Shown: positions 34,358 through 43,927 of the stretch, piece after piece | Layout: each line of letters opens with the position of its first letter | Position numbering within the stretch: position 1 is the first letter of the stretch | Assembly (NCBI GenBank): GCA_029863605.1 | Contig: JAOTVB010000001.1 | Span: forward strand, 472,187-536,186 | Source of the DNA: Myxococcales bacterium | Lineage (GTDB): Bacteria; Myxococcota_A; Polyangia; Polyangiales; Houyiibacteriaceae | Direction: 5' to 3' | DNA: 64,000 nucleotides | The notes under the pieces: model-generated | Seen by the model: only the letters and a program-made list of their open reading frames with translations | What the model was told of the DNA's origin: nothing | The model's database searches: none | Translations under genes and position numbers: made by a program

Positions 34358-37240
34358 TCACCTGCTCCTCGAAAACAGTGTTTGGCGCCGACGTCGCATA
34401 ATCGCCAGGCCGAGCAGCGTTACCGCGACCATTGCAACGCCCGATGAGCGTTCGCGCGGCCCTATGCCGACGAAGCATCCGCAGCCACCGTTGCCGCCGC
34501 CCGTGCTGGATCCGCCGTTTCCGCCTGAGCCGCCAGCACCGCCCTCGGGATCCACGCCGGCCATCCGCGGACCCGAGCCTGGAGGCGCACAGGTGAAAGT
34601 CAGTGGCTGGTCGGGGATCTCGGCAAGGGCGAGCAACTCGGATTCCGAAGCGACACCATCTTCGCTCTCAAACGAGCCGTTGCTTCGGCGCAGCCAACTC
34701 TGTGGGAGACCCGCGACGACGCCCGTCACCACGAGATCGCATTCGGTCGCTGTACCCTCTTCGGGCATGACGAACGGCGTACCCGCCCGCTCGATCAGAA
34801 GGTCGACGCGCACCCGAGAATCTGGCCCACTCTGGTCCGTCAAGGTCACCTGCTGGCCGACGATGGGAGCGAGCTTCGATTCGAAGACCATGATGAAAGC
34901 TTCGAGGTTGTCTCGGTCCCTCTGCGAGATGCCCTTGAACACGCTCGAGCCTAGGAAGTCGGTGACGGTGTGAATGCTTCCATCGTGGAGGAAGCCCGTG
35001 CCTCGAACTTGATCGCCGGTGAACGCCGTGTCGATTCCCGAAAAGCGCGGATAGGGAGCCATCCCAAACATCCCAACTTTTTGATACGCATTCCGAAGGT
35101 GCGGAACCTTGAACTCCATGGCTTCACCCTCGAACACCGAGCCCCCGTCAGTTCCAAACAAACCGAGCTCTCGGTCGACCGTGTGGCAACCAGCGCAATT
35201 GGCGACGATGTCGGTAACCCGGCCATTGAAAAGGTCGAAACCAGCCTGCTCTGGGGGGCGGAGGGAGTTGTCGAGGCTCCGAATCGGATTTGGAGGGTAG
35301 GTGATCTGGAGCGCGAAATCGGTGAAGGCTTGCATGTCTGCCTCATCGAGCGCTCCTTCGTCGCGCCCGACGAGACCGGGGAAGGCGACGTTGAATGCGT
35401 TAAAGGCCGCATTCGTGTCGAGCGGGTCGCCGCCATCGCTGCCGCCCGTCCTATCACCACGCCAGTGCATGGGGCCGGCGTTTTCCAGACCACGGAGGCT
35501 TTGGGTGGTCATAGGGCCCTTGAGCGGGTCGAAGGGCTTCAGATCGCCCAGACAGAATCTGCATCCGGCGGGCTTGGGGTTGGGGTTGTCTGCGGGAAGC
35601 ATGTCGGGGTCGCCGAGGTCCCACGCGAGGTCGTCCATGTCGCCAAACACATGACAGCTCGCGCACGAGGCCTCGCCGTTGCTGCCGGTGAGCTTCGCGT
35701 CATAGAGGAATCGACGCCCGTCGACGATGGACGCTGGCTCGGGGTTCTCCATGGCGATCGTTTGCACGGCGGCGCGCGTTTCGGTGTCGATCACGACGAT
35801 CGAATTCTGGAAACGCGTCATGACGTAGAGACGCTTGCGTACCTCATCGAGCACTAAGCCACTCGGACCGCCACGGCGCAGCGAGATCATGTTGGCCGCA
35901 TCGGGCATAAAGCTGTCGTTCTCGAGTGCTGCCGTATCGTAGATCCCAATCGCACTCGACCCGAAGCCGGCAACGTAGAGAGTATTGCCGTCACTGGTGA
36001 TCGCCATTTCGAGGGGTATGGACAGGCTGCGATCCTTGGTTCCTGCCGGCTGCGGCCGGGCCGCATAGTCGATGTGTTTGTTCAAGTGCCGGGGGCTCGC
36101 GTTGAGCGCGCCATCGATTACGGTCACGCGCGCTTCATGAATGTGGCCGCGCACCGTCGGCGGGTCGCCGGACTCCTTCGGACCGAGGTCAGAGACCCAC
36201 TCGCCAAGGCCTTCGAAACGAACGCGATTGACCGCTTCGGTATTCGTGACGTAAAGATTTCCGTTGTCCGGATTGACGATCATATTGAAAAGGACGGTAC
36301 CGACGCCAGAAATGGAGCTGACCTCGACCGGGATGCTCGCGTTGGCGTCGATGGCGAAAACATCGAAATCAGGAAGCGTGAAGCGGACGGCATTGCTCCA
36401 ATCTCGACCGAGCTCGTCTTCCCATTGCTCGGTCGACGGGTTCCAGCCGACCACCAGCCCAGCCTCGCGGCTCCGGGTCCCGTCGAAGCTCGTCTTTGGG
36501 AAAGGCAAGCCCCCAGGGTATTCGACGTCTTTGATGATGCACGGATCGTTGGTCTCATCGGTGTCGCAAACCAAAAACTCACCGACAGTCATCGTGCGGT
36601 TCCCTGAACGAAACACCGCAGCGTACACGGTGGAGCCGTCGGGCGTTGTGGCCAAGGCGCGCGGCCGATCTCCAAACAGAGTTAGAATCGTGAGCGGATC
36701 CCCTCCAACCGATGTTCCGAGTGTGGTGGCATCGAAGATCCAAACGTCGGCGCGGCCCGTTCCTTCGACGTCGTAGTCGCCGCGCGGGTGGGGACTGTTC
36801 TGCCCTCGGTGCGCGGTCGTGATGAAGGCTCGGTTTCTCCCGGGACCGGCGAAAACGATGTCACGCGGCTCATCGCCGACAAGCAAGGTGCGTACGACGC
36901 GCGGTGGGTCGGCCAAAACATCGACGATCGAAACACTGTCTGAGAGGTGATTGACGACCCACACTTCGCCGTCGTCACGAGCCGCGAGCGCCACGGGCTC
37001 GAGACCAACCGGCACTGATTCTACGAAGGCGAGGCCATCGCCAACGATTTCGTAAATCTCGAGGCGCCCGTTCGGGGTGTTCGCCGCAAATAGACGCGTT
37101 CCGTCGAGCGACATCGCCAGCGGTCGTACCTGACCGGTCTCAAAAAGAGTGTATTCGGAAAGCTCCGCAACCGCTCCACCAACGAAGCCAAGAGAGGCGA
37201 AAGTGACAGCCAGCAAAATGAAGCACAGACGAAGACTCAT
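34358..37240 (-). CDS. Secreted beta-propeller / di-haem cytochrome c peroxidase-like protein with MYXO-CTERM tail
   Basis: 960 residues. A signal peptide (LLAVTFASLGFVGGAVA) is followed by a YVTN-like beta-propeller of ~500 residues (MSLDGTRLFAANTPNGRLEIYEI; ATTPDGSTVYAAVFRSGN). Two c-type haem motifs follow, CASCH near residue 526 and CAGCH near 682, in a region resembling cytochrome c peroxidase/MauG proteins; between them AGCRFCLGD is a CxxC without His. The C-terminus is a Gly/Ser-rich linker, GCGC, one hydrophobic helix and RRRR, a MYXO-CTERM-like sorting signal. Likely exported, haem-loaded and surface-anchored or released; the substrate is unknown. Confidence 0.83.
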   Translation of the reverse strand: MSLRLCFILLAVTFASLGFVGGAVAELSEYTLFETGQVRPLAMSLDGTRLFAANTPNGRLEIYEIVGDGLAFVESVPVGLEPVALAARDDGEVWVVNHLSDSVSIVDVLADPPRVVRTLLVGDEPRDIVFAGPGRNRAFITTAHRGQNSPHPRGDYDVEGTGRADVWIFDATTLGTSVGGDPLTILTLFGDRPRALATTPDGSTVYAAVFRSGNRTMTVGEFLVCDTDETNDPCIIKDVEYPGGLPFPKTSFDGTRSREAGLVVGWNPSTEQWEDELGRDWSNAVRFTLPDFDVFAIDANASIPVEVSSISGVGTVLFNMIVNPDNGNLYVTNTEAVNRVRFEGLGEWVSDLGPKESGDPPTVRGHIHEARVTVIDGALNASPRHLNKHIDYAARPQPAGTKDRSLSIPLEMAITSDGNTLYVAGFGSSAIGIYDTAALENDSFMPDAANMISLRRGGPSGLVLDEVRKRLYVMTRFQNSIVVIDTETRAAVQTIAMENPEPASIVDGRRFLYDAKLTGSNGEASCASCHVFGDMDDLAWDLGDPDMLPADNPNPKPAGCRFCLGDLKPFDPLKGPMTTQSLRGLENAGPMHWRGDRTGGSDGGDPLDTNAAFNAFNVAFPGLVGRDEGALDEADMQAFTDFALQITYPPNPIRSLDNSLRPPEQAGFDLFNGRVTDIVANCAGCHTVDRELGLFGTDGGSVFEGEAMEFKVPHLRNAYQKVGMFGMAPYPRFSGIDTAFTGDQVRGTGFLHDGSIHTVTDFLGSSVFKGISQRDRDNLEAFIMVFESKLAPIVGQQVTLTDQSGPDSRVRVDLLIERAGTPFVMPEEGTATECDLVVTGVVAGLPQSWLRRSNGSFESEDGVASESELLALAEIPDQPLTFTCAPPGSGPRMAGVDPEGGAGGSGGNGGSSTGGGNGGCGCFVGIGPRERSSGVAMVAVTLLGLAIMRRRRQTLFSRSR

Positions 37241-37350
37241 CGAAATACAGTTTTGGGAAAATGATGGAAAAGAGGATGCGCTGACGAGTGCACCACCACC
37301 TTCGCCGCGAGCGACTTCTTGAAAGATAAGCTATTCATAATCATCGTGCG

Positions 37351-37434
37351 GGCACAGCGCAAGACACCGAAAGTGGCAATGTCAGCGCCAGCGACAGCGA
37401 AAGTGTCAGCGCCGGTGTCTACGGTGTCTGACTA
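37351..37434. repeat. GRCRCN-type hexanucleotide tract overlapping the 3' end of the C25 peptidase gene
   Basis: About thirteen degenerate hexamers in register (ggcaca, gcgcaa, gacacc, gaaagt, ggcaat, gtcagc, gccagc, gacagc and so on). On the minus strand its first part encodes the terminal Arg/His residues and the stop codon of the C25 peptidase. The rest of the 165-base gap upstream of 37240 shows no clear element. Confidence 0.6.
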
Positions 37435-40400
37435 GGAGGGCTAGCCCGATTAGGAGTAGGGTTGCGCCGCCGGTGTTACTGTTCGTCCACCCTACCGAGC
37501 AGCCGCCCTCGGTGAGTGGGTCGATTGGGGGTTGCGTGTTGCCGCCATCGTTACCAGCTCCATCAGGTGGCGCAGCTCCCTTGGCTACGCGAAGCGCAGG
37601 GTCACCGAGGAGATGGTACATCTCGACCATGTCACGACTGCCCTCGACGCCTTCGAGTTGGCTGAATGCACGATTGATGATGGGGCCGATACGCGTTTCG
37701 CGACCGGCGCTGAGCTCGCTCAGGAACGCGCTCGACAGCAGAGCCGCAGACTCGTTGACCGAGATTCCCGAGGGCCCCCACACCGCAATGGCTGCTTCCT
37801 CGTCGACCAGGAGGGCTTCTCCGAGGGACACCACGCCGGGGACTGTGAAGCGCGACGCCGAGCACGTCATTGTGGCGAAGATCGGCTGAGTGCCGCCGAT
37901 TGTCATCGTTTCGAGGTCGGCGACCCCGAGCAACGGTTCGTTCTTTCCGAGCGTCGTCATGCCCGAGTGGCCAAAATAATTGACCACACGTGGGCTCCGT
38001 CTCACCGCATCGAAGAACGCAGCGCGCATCGCCTCCACGTCCTCGAACTCTGACCGATACACGCTCGTCGGCTCCCAAATGCCCGGCAGCTGGGCAGCGA
38101 GGTCATCTTGCAGCGCAGCGAAGTCGCCCTGGGGATCCGGTGCGTCGGCAAACAGCGTGATGCCGTCGCCAATGGTGTCGAACGCGGCCTCGTAGTCGAT
38201 GATCTGGCGAACGATCGCGCTCAACTGCGCGCCTGAAGTCACGGGAAGGCGGCCGATCGCGACGTCAGGCACTCCGTCATCCCGGAGGAAGTCGGCGTAC
38301 TTGGTGTCGGAGGACTCGATGCCTCCATGGGTGAGCGCCAAGATCGGGGGTAGCAAGTTGACAGCAGGCCCCAGTATCTCGCGATAGTCGAAGGACCCCT
38401 TGCCGACGAGCACGACGAAGCGGGGTGAAGTCGTCCAAGTCTCGTTGGCGAAATGCAGGAACTCTCGAATCGCGTTTGGATCCGGGGAGCCGTTGGCAAA
38501 CTCGTCGAAGATGTCTTGAAGCTCGACGACTTTGGCCATGAACCCGTCGGTCTCTCGGTAGGTTGCAAGCTCTTCTGCCTCGTCGATGAAAGCGGCTGGT
38601 GTAATGATCAAATAGTCAGCGCGGTTGTTGACGTTCCGCAGGTCGGAGGCGACGTCAGTCCACGTCGAGCTCGGCCGAAGCACCTCGCCGGGCGCGACCG
38701 CGAAGTACTCGACCGACGGCTCGATTGCGAGTCGAGCCCCCGAGCCCCCGATGACGGCATCCACCAACTCGGATGGCTGGCGAGGATCGGTCACGTCGAA
38801 GAACCGCGTACTGCTACTTGTGAGGCCGCTGATTTCCACGGATGCCGCTTGCGTGGCGCGGAATCGAAGCGCTTCAGACGATGTATTGTAGCCACGCATG
38901 TAGGTGACATCGGCGGCGTCGAGGTAGAACATGCTGTCGCTGGGCTCGCTGGGAGCCACCCGAAGTCTGTTGTTGGTATCGAGCAAGCCGTCAGGGATTG
39001 CGAACACGGCCTCATGTGCCTGAAGGCCGAGGAACCGAGTGGTGCCGAGCAATGTGCCGTTGACCCATACCTCGACCGAGTGCGGGTCGTACGACACACC
39101 GTGGAGACGCACGCGAACGCTGCCGCCACCTTCGACGTCCTCGAGGGCGAAAGACGTTTCCGCGTCGGTCGGAATGTCGGGGCTTGCAGTGACCAGCTGC
39201 CAATACCAATAGTCTTCGTCGGGATCCTGCGCGACGAGGATGCCAGGTATGAGGTTCTCCTCGAGGTGCACGGTATCCACAAATGTGAGACCCTCGGTGA
39301 TCGTGTCCGGGCTCACCGAGCGCTCGGACATCGTGTCGCCGGGTGCGAACGACAGACGATAGAAACGCTCCGTCGTGTAAAGGTTCTCACGCTCGACCCC
39401 GAGGAAGGTGAGCTCGGAACCATCATCGGCAGCCGTCCATGCCACGCTCTGTCCGCCCTCGGTCAGTCGAAGCTCACCAGCCTGGATCCGGGCTCGGATT
39501 TCCGATTCGTCGACCCCAAGCCCAGTGGCGATCTCCGCTGCGGAGACGGCGTGGAGGCCAGTGCGCTCGACGCCAAAGTAGAGCGCCACCGGTTGTCCCG
39601 CACTCTGCTTATCAGCCTCGAGCGACTTTTGGACAGGTCCCACGGAAGCCGTTGCGTGAGGTTCGCGACCGTATCTGACTGCTTCACTCAGGAGGCTCTC
39701 GCCCTCGGAGTCAGGTACGACGTCGAAGGGCCCGTGCTCCGATTCGATTCCCTGTATGTCGACTTCGACGACGAGATACTGTTGAGGTTGGCCGGGTTGC
39801 GCCCCGTCGTCGCGAAGGTCGTAGATGCCTCCCTGCGGCGAGGCGAGCAATCCCGGAAGTAGGCCGTCGTGGATCGGCACCCATTCGCCCGCCTGTTCCC
39901 GCAGCACTCGAAACCCTAAGGTGCCCGTTTCAGACGAAGTCGACCATCGGATGACCACCGAGCCTCGTTCTTCGAACGCAGCGAACGACTCGAGGGTCGC
40001 ATGCGTGAGAAGCTCACAACTCAAGTCCGTCGTGGTGAAGTTGAGGCACACGTCCGTGCCCGCATTTCCATTGACTTCGTCCGTGCCACCCACGCCGCCA
40101 TCGAGGCGATCGTTGCCGCCGTCGCCGTTGATCGTGTCGTCCCCACCCTCTCCGTAGACAATGTCAGGCCCGCCGCCTCCGTTCAGGACGTCATCGTCCG
40201 GTCCGCCGCTGATGATGTCCATGTCGTCGCCGCCGTTGAGCGTGTCTTCCCCTGCGCCGCCGTTGATTGTGTCTTCCCCTGCGCCGCCGTTGGCGTTGTC
40301 ATTGCCCAGGCCGCCGTTGATCGTGTCGTCACCGTCGCCGCCGTCGATCGTGTCGTCACCGTCGCCACCGTCCAGCTGAGGGTCGTCCCCGGCACCGCCG

Positions 40401-41095
40401 GTGAGGCTATCCGCGCCGGGTCCGCCGAACAGTTGGTCGTTTTCGGTGCCACCGTTGAGCGTATCGTCCCCGGCATCGCCCCGCAGAATGTCCGCACCTG
40501 CGCCGCCGATGAGGCTATCCGCTCCGTCACCGCCTTCGAGCGTGTCGTTCTCAGCGCCACCGTTGAGCGTGTCGTCACCGCCATCGCCCCGCAGAATGTC
40601 CGCGCCGGCCCCGCCGAACAACGTATCGTTGTCGGCGCCCCCTTCCAGGGTGTCGAGGCCGTCGCCTCCGAAGAGCAGGTCGTCTCCGTCATTTCCGAAG
40701 ATGTCATCGTCGCCACCATCCCCGAATATGACATCGGCGCCGGCACCGGCAGTGATGTTGTCGACGCCATCGCCGCCAAAGACCCAGTCGTCGCCGGTTC
40801 CCACGTCGATAACGTCGTCAAAACCGCTTCCGCAGACACAGTCATTACCACCGGCGAAATCGAGAATCACAATCGCAGCGGTCGCGGAGGTGCCGATGTA
40901 ACAATTGTTGACTGTTGGGTCCACGGCCCCGCAGAAACCACCTCCAAGAGGGCAGAGGACAGTCTCTTGGCAACCCCCAGCAACTTGTGCATTGCACACG
41001 GCCTCGGTGCACTGCGCGCTGACTTGGCTCGTCGCGAACCCCGCCGTCATGAAGCCCGCCCAAGCAAGAACCCCCACTCCGCGACGCGCTGTCAT
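37406..41095 (-). CDS. Secreted gingipain-like C25 cysteine peptidase with N-terminal RTX repeats and MYXO-CTERM tail
   Basis: 1229 residues. Signal peptide ([20 protein letters not shown]), a short Cys-rich region, then a run of GGxGxDxxx RTX nonapeptides at about residues 80-340, which should bind Ca2+. A fibronectin/jelly-roll-like middle follows. The C-terminal peptidase domain has catalytic His near residue 1043 ([12 protein letters not shown]) and Cys near 1078 ([11 protein letters not shown]), as in gingipains and PorU-type C25 enzymes. The end ([11 protein letters not shown], hydrophobic helix, RHRRHRR) is a MYXO-CTERM-like signal whose last residues are encoded by a repeat tract. Probably a surface or secreted protease active outside the cell. 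Confidence 0.88.
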   Translation of the reverse strand: MTARRGVGVLAWAGFMTAGFATSQVSAQCTEAVCNAQVAGGCQETVLCPLGGGFCGAVDPTVNNCYIGTSATAAIVILDFAGGNDCVCGSGFDDVIDVGTGDDWVFGGDGVDNITAGAGADVIFGDGGDDDIFGNDGDDLLFGGDGLDTLEGGADNDTLFGGAGADILRGDGGDDTLNGGAENDTLEGGDGADSLIGGAGADILRGDAGDDTLNGGTENDQLFGGPGADSLTGGAGDDPQLDGGDGDDTIDGGDGDDTINGGLGNDNANGGAGEDTINGGAGEDTLNGGDDMDIISGGPDDDVLNGGGGPDIVYGEGGDDTINGDGGNDRLDGGVGGTDEVNGNAGTDVCLNFTTTDLSCELLTHATLESFAAFEERGSVVIRWSTSSETGTLGFRVLREQAGEWVPIHDGLLPGLLASPQGGIYDLRDDGAQPGQPQQYLVVEVDIQGIESEHGPFDVVPDSEGESLLSEAVRYGREPHATASVGPVQKSLEADKQSAGQPVALYFGVERTGLHAVSAAEIATGLGVDESEIRARIQAGELRLTEGGQSVAWTAADDGSELTFLGVERENLYTTERFYRLSFAPGDTMSERSVSPDTITEGLTFVDTVHLEENLIPGILVAQDPDEDYWYWQLVTASPDIPTDAETSFALEDVEGGGSVRVRLHGVSYDPHSVEVWVNGTLLGTTRFLGLQAHEAVFAIPDGLLDTNNRLRVAPSEPSDSMFYLDAADVTYMRGYNTSSEALRFRATQAASVEISGLTSSSTRFFDVTDPRQPSELVDAVIGGSGARLAIEPSVEYFAVAPGEVLRPSSTWTDVASDLRNVNNRADYLIITPAAFIDEAEELATYRETDGFMAKVVELQDIFDEFANGSPDPNAIREFLHFANETWTTSPRFVVLVGKGSFDYREILGPAVNLLPPILALTHGGIESSDTKYADFLRDDGVPDVAIGRLPVTSGAQLSAIVRQIIDYEAAFDTIGDGITLFADAPDPQGDFAALQDDLAAQLPGIWEPTSVYRSEFEDVEAMRAAFFDAVRRSPRVVNYFGHSGMTTLGKNEPLLGVADLETMTIGGTQPIFATMTCSASRFTVPGVVSLGEALLVDEEAAIAVWGPSGISVNESAALLSSAFLSELSAGRETRIGPIINRAFSQLEGVEGSRDMVEMYHLLGDPALRVAKGAAPPDGAGNDGGNTQPPIDPLTEGGCSVGWTNSNTGGATLLLIGLALLVRHRRHRR
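40060..40850 (-). repeat. RTX-coding tandem repeats (GGxGxDxxx) within the C25 peptidase gene
   Basis: About 27-bp coding units recur for ~790 bases, with phrases such as GDDTINGG and GADILRGD in the protein. It is coding sequence, not a CRISPR or intergenic array. Confidence 0.85.
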
Positions 41096-41185
41096 TGTCT
41101 CCCTGATGGCAAGATGGGGCGCATCATGCCACGGTCTCGTCGAGGCGTCATCGGCCGCGCGCTGCCCGGTGCAAAAAAAGGGACT

Positions 41186-41213
41186 TTATTATCGTCTCAC
41201 TCTTGGTCATAAC
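41186..41213 (+). promoter_or_regulatory. Weak promoter candidate for the outer-membrane protein gene
   Basis: TTATTA (41186-41191), 16 bases, CATAAC (41208-41213), then 6 bases to the GTG at 41220. No Shine-Dalgarno precedes any nearby GTG. The -35 is poor; the geometry equals that at bfd and cysE. Confidence 0.25.
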
Positions 41214-41219
41214 GCTTTA

Positions 41220-42839
41220 GTGCGCGTGAACGTGAACCCTGGGGGAGGGGGGGGATGGCCGTTTCGGGTATCGCTATTCCTCGCAGTACCGATCGCTTTG
41301 GGCGCGCTGCCGGTTCGCGTAGAGGCCCAGGCCTTGTACTATCGTTCTATCCCGATCGGCGATCATGCGGCAGGTCTCGGCGGGGCCTTCACCGGAGTCG
41401 CCGACGATTCTTCCGCCGCTTACTACAATCCCGCTGGGTTGGTTCGGGGCGGGCGTTTTATGCTCCAAGGAAGCTTCGCCTCGATCGTATTCACCAAGTA
41501 CAAGATCGAGAACGCCTTCGATTCGCCTGAGCTAGACGAGACCTTCGACACCACGAGCACGACAGCCCTGCCACGCTTCGTCGGAACGGCGGTCAAGTTG
41601 GGGCCCAAGAAGTTCGGCGACGACCATCGGTTTGCCCTCGGCTACAGTACGGTCGAGGTCGCACGCAACAGACTGAATGTCGGAACCAGCGAAAACAATC
41701 CAACCCTTAGTGTGGATCTTCGTGTCGACAACAACTACCGGTCCCGTTGGTACGGTGTTTCGTTCGCTGCCGAGGTGACCAAAAAATCGGCCGTCGGTTT
41801 TACGATCTTTCTTTCGGACCAAAGCTTCGGCTACGGGGAAGACATCGGCATCGCCATCGGCGGCACCTTCGACGAGCAAACCGGTCTTCGCGTGGGTGGG
41901 GACTCGGTGACGGCGAGCAGCTCGGTCGGCGTCCGCGCGTACCATTTCGTCCCGCGTCTGGGCTGGCTACACCAAATCAGTTCCCAATGGGCGATCGGCA
42001 TGATGCTTCAGACGCCCGGGATTCCGCTGAAGCAGAAGGGTGATGTTCTCCGTCGCATCACCACCGACATCAGCCCCGACGAACCGACGTTCTTCCTTTT
42101 CGACTCCGGTAGCATCAAGGCGAAAATGCCCATTCCGTTCGAGCTCCGCGCAGGCTTTGGTTTCCAGATCAACGAAAAGACCGTGCTTTCATTTGATGCG
42201 GCCGTAACCGGCCCCGTGAAAGACGGCACGCTGTTCGGGCGACCCGCCGAGCTCGAGAACACCGATGTTCGTTCGGGGGTCTACTTCTCGTCATCGATCG
42301 CGCGGCGGTGGACCCCAAACCTCTCCATCGGGGCCGAACACAAGTTCGGCAAGGCCGTGGTCGCCGGTGGCCTCTTCACGAACTTTTCAGCGGCCCCCGA
42401 CGTCCCTGAGACTTCGCAGGAGTACACCCCGGACCACGTCAATATGTGGGGGGCCTCCGTGGCGATAGGCGTCGATACAAAGGGATACCGGTTCACGGTG
42501 GGAGCGATCGGGCTATTTGGCAAGGGCGACGCGCTTGCGGCGCTTCTCGACGAGAACGCGGATGTCGTTTCGTACCGACGCACGCAAGCGACGCGCGCGG
42601 CCGTCGTGCTTTACATTTCCGGCGCCATCTCGGTTGCTAGCAAGGGGGCCCAGCAGATCCAACAGAAGCAGAAGGAGAAGAAGAAGCGGAAGGCGGAAGG
42701 TAACGGCGAGGACGCTGGCACCCACGCTGGCACGGGCACTGACACTGACACTGACACTGACGCTGGCACGGGCACGGACACGGACACGGGCACGGGCACT
42801 GGCGCTGACACAGACACTGGCGCTGGCACTGACAACTAG
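41220..42839 (+). CDS. FadL/OmpP1-like outer-membrane beta-barrel protein with Asp/Gly-Thr repeat tail
   Basis: 539 residues from the GTG at 41220 (GTGs at 41226 and 41232 are alternatives; start uncertain). A signal peptide (FRVSLFLAVPIALGALPVRVEAQA) precedes the motif IPIGDHAAGLGGAFTGVADD and SSAAYYNPAGL that marks the FadL/OmpP1/TodX family. The body alternates polar and aromatic residues as in a barrel. After a Lys-rich stretch (QKQKEKKKRKAEG) the last 42 residues are (D/G)(T/A) dipeptides encoded by 21 hexamers. Such proteins import hydrophobic compounds. Longer readings upstream run antisense to the C25 gene. The TAG overlaps the convergent stop as CTAG. Confidence 0.83.
   Translation: MRVNVNPGGGGGWPFRVSLFLAVPIALGALPVRVEAQALYYRSIPIGDHAAGLGGAFTGVADDSSAAYYNPAGLVRGGRFMLQGSFASIVFTKYKIENAFDSPELDETFDTTSTTALPRFVGTAVKLGPKKFGDDHRFALGYSTVEVARNRLNVGTSENNPTLSVDLRVDNNYRSRWYGVSFAAEVTKKSAVGFTIFLSDQSFGYGEDIGIAIGGTFDEQTGLRVGGDSVTASSSVGVRAYHFVPRLGWLHQISSQWAIGMMLQTPGIPLKQKGDVLRRITTDISPDEPTFFLFDSGSIKAKMPIPFELRAGFGFQINEKTVLSFDAAVTGPVKDGTLFGRPAELENTDVRSGVYFSSSIARRWTPNLSIGAEHKFGKAVVAGGLFTNFSAAPDVPETSQEYTPDHVNMWGASVAIGVDTKGYRFTVGAIGLFGKGDALAALLDENADVVSYRRTQATRAAVVLYISGAISVASKGAQQIQQKQKEKKKRKAEGNGEDAGTHAGTGTDTDTDTDAGTGTDTDTGTGTGADTDTGAGTDN
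42711..42836 (+). repeat. GRCRCN hexanucleotide tract, 21 units, coding
   Basis: Twenty-one consecutive hexamers (gacgct, ggcacc, cacgct, ggcacg, ggcact, gacact x3, ... ggcact, gacaac) run exactly up to the TAG at 42837. In frame they give 21 Asp/Gly-Thr/Ala dipeptides. Longest member of the family in the window. Confidence 0.85.
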
Positions 42840-43927
42840 CGGCGCGGCGTGACAGTCGCTTTGCCGGGGCCGCGCCTTGCCTGTTCCACCATCAGGTCCA
42901 CGTAGCTGTCGAGTGGGGGGCAGGTGATTCGGCTTCCGCGAAGGAGCTCTCGGGCGTTGCGGTCGTCGTAGACGACGTCGGCCTTCAGGTGGTCGAGAAA
43001 GGCGCGGGTCGTGTGGGTGAAACGCTGAAGCCCGGGCGCGCGCAACAGAGCCGTCGCCAGATTGAGCGGGTCGTGCTCTTTCGGAAGCGGCTTTCCCGTT
43101 GCCTCGGCAAATAGCTGGAGCGCGTGCTGCACCGTCACCGGCTTCGGGTCGACGACGTGAAACGTGCGACCGAGCGACCGGTCGTCAGCGGCGATCTGGA
43201 GCCCAGCTTTCACGGCGTAGTCGACGGGGATCGCGCTGATTCGAACTCCCGTGCGACTGGGCGCCGGGATGCGGAAGTCGTCGGGTGCGCTCAACAAGAA
43301 GCGGATCAAGAGATAAAGCCCGTTGAGGTCCTCGACCTCTCCAGTAACCGAGTCCCCCACCAAGAGCGCCGGGCGGATGATCACGACGGGCAGCTCTTCG
43401 GCAGCTTCGCGGACCATCAGCTCGACCTTGTAAAGTGATTCTTCGATCGGATTTCGAAAACCCTCGGCTTCGCTCAGGTCGTCCTCCATGACGAAGCCTT
43501 CGCGATTGCCTGAAACAATTGCGCTCGACCAACACACAAGTCGCTTCAGCCGAGGCGAGCTTTCGGCTAGCTCGAGGATTTCGGCCGTCGCTGCTAGGTT
43601 GCCCGCTCCCTCTTCTTTCGTTCCAGCAGGGTCGGTGATGCAGGCGCAGTGGTGAATGACCCCCAACCGTTCGGTTAGCGTCCGGAATTCCTCCCCACTG
43701 AGCCCGAGGTCGAGCGCCCGTGGGTCGCCGATCAGCAGCGAGATGCGTGAATGCGCCGATGCAGGCAACTGAGCGACGAGGTCGAGCGAACGTTCTCGTT
43801 GGCTCTCCGTGACGAGACAGTGAATCGAAAGCCGCTCGTCTCGGCAAAGCTCGCGCACCAGATGCACCGCTAATTGCCTTCCCGGAAACCCGGTCACCAA
43901 CACAGCCCTTGCAGAACCCCCCATCAT
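42836..43927 (-). CDS. SDR-family NAD(P)-dependent oxidoreductase (NAD_binding_4-like)
   Basis: 363 residues. The N-terminal Rossmann motif is VLVTGFPGRQLAVHLV. The YxxxK-type catalytic pair is in EESLYKVELMVREA, and VVIIRPALLVGDS is the typical mid-domain strand. This resembles thioester-reductase/male-sterility-type SDRs, but at this length no carrier domain is attached. Substrate unknown. The 5' end overlaps the coaE stop by four bases; the stop shares CTAG with the convergent outer-membrane protein gene. Confidence 0.82.
   Translation of the reverse strand: MMGGSARAVLVTGFPGRQLAVHLVRELCRDERLSIHCLVTESQRERSLDLVAQLPASAHSRISLLIGDPRALDLGLSGEEFRTLTERLGVIHHCACITDPAGTKEEGAGNLAATAEILELAESSPRLKRLVCWSSAIVSGNREGFVMEDDLSEAEGFRNPIEESLYKVELMVREAAEELPVVIIRPALLVGDSVTGEVEDLNGLYLLIRFLLSAPDDFRIPAPSRTGVRISAIPVDYAVKAGLQIAADDRSLGRTFHVVDPKPVTVQHALQLFAEATGKPLPKEHDPLNLATALLRAPGLQRFTHTTRAFLDHLKADVVYDDRNARELLRGSRITCPPLDSYVDLMVEQARRGPGKATVTPRR

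Noticed and set aside
37325-37343. Fur-box-like AGATAAGCTATTCATAATCA upstream of the di-haem protein gene
   Set aside because: Only about 10 of 14 positions fit the 7-1-7 pattern and no promoter elements line up with it.
38453-39862. 469-residue plus-strand open frame over the C25 peptidase gene
   Set aside because: Antisense shadow; the minus-strand protein has signal peptide, catalytic residues and sorting tail.
40060-40850. Dense repeats resembling a CRISPR or satellite array
   Set aside because: They are in-frame RTX nonapeptide codons with no unique spacers.
40905-41219. ATG start at 40905 for the FadL-like protein
   Set aside because: It would add 105 residues read antisense through the start of the C25 gene, before an obvious signal peptide.
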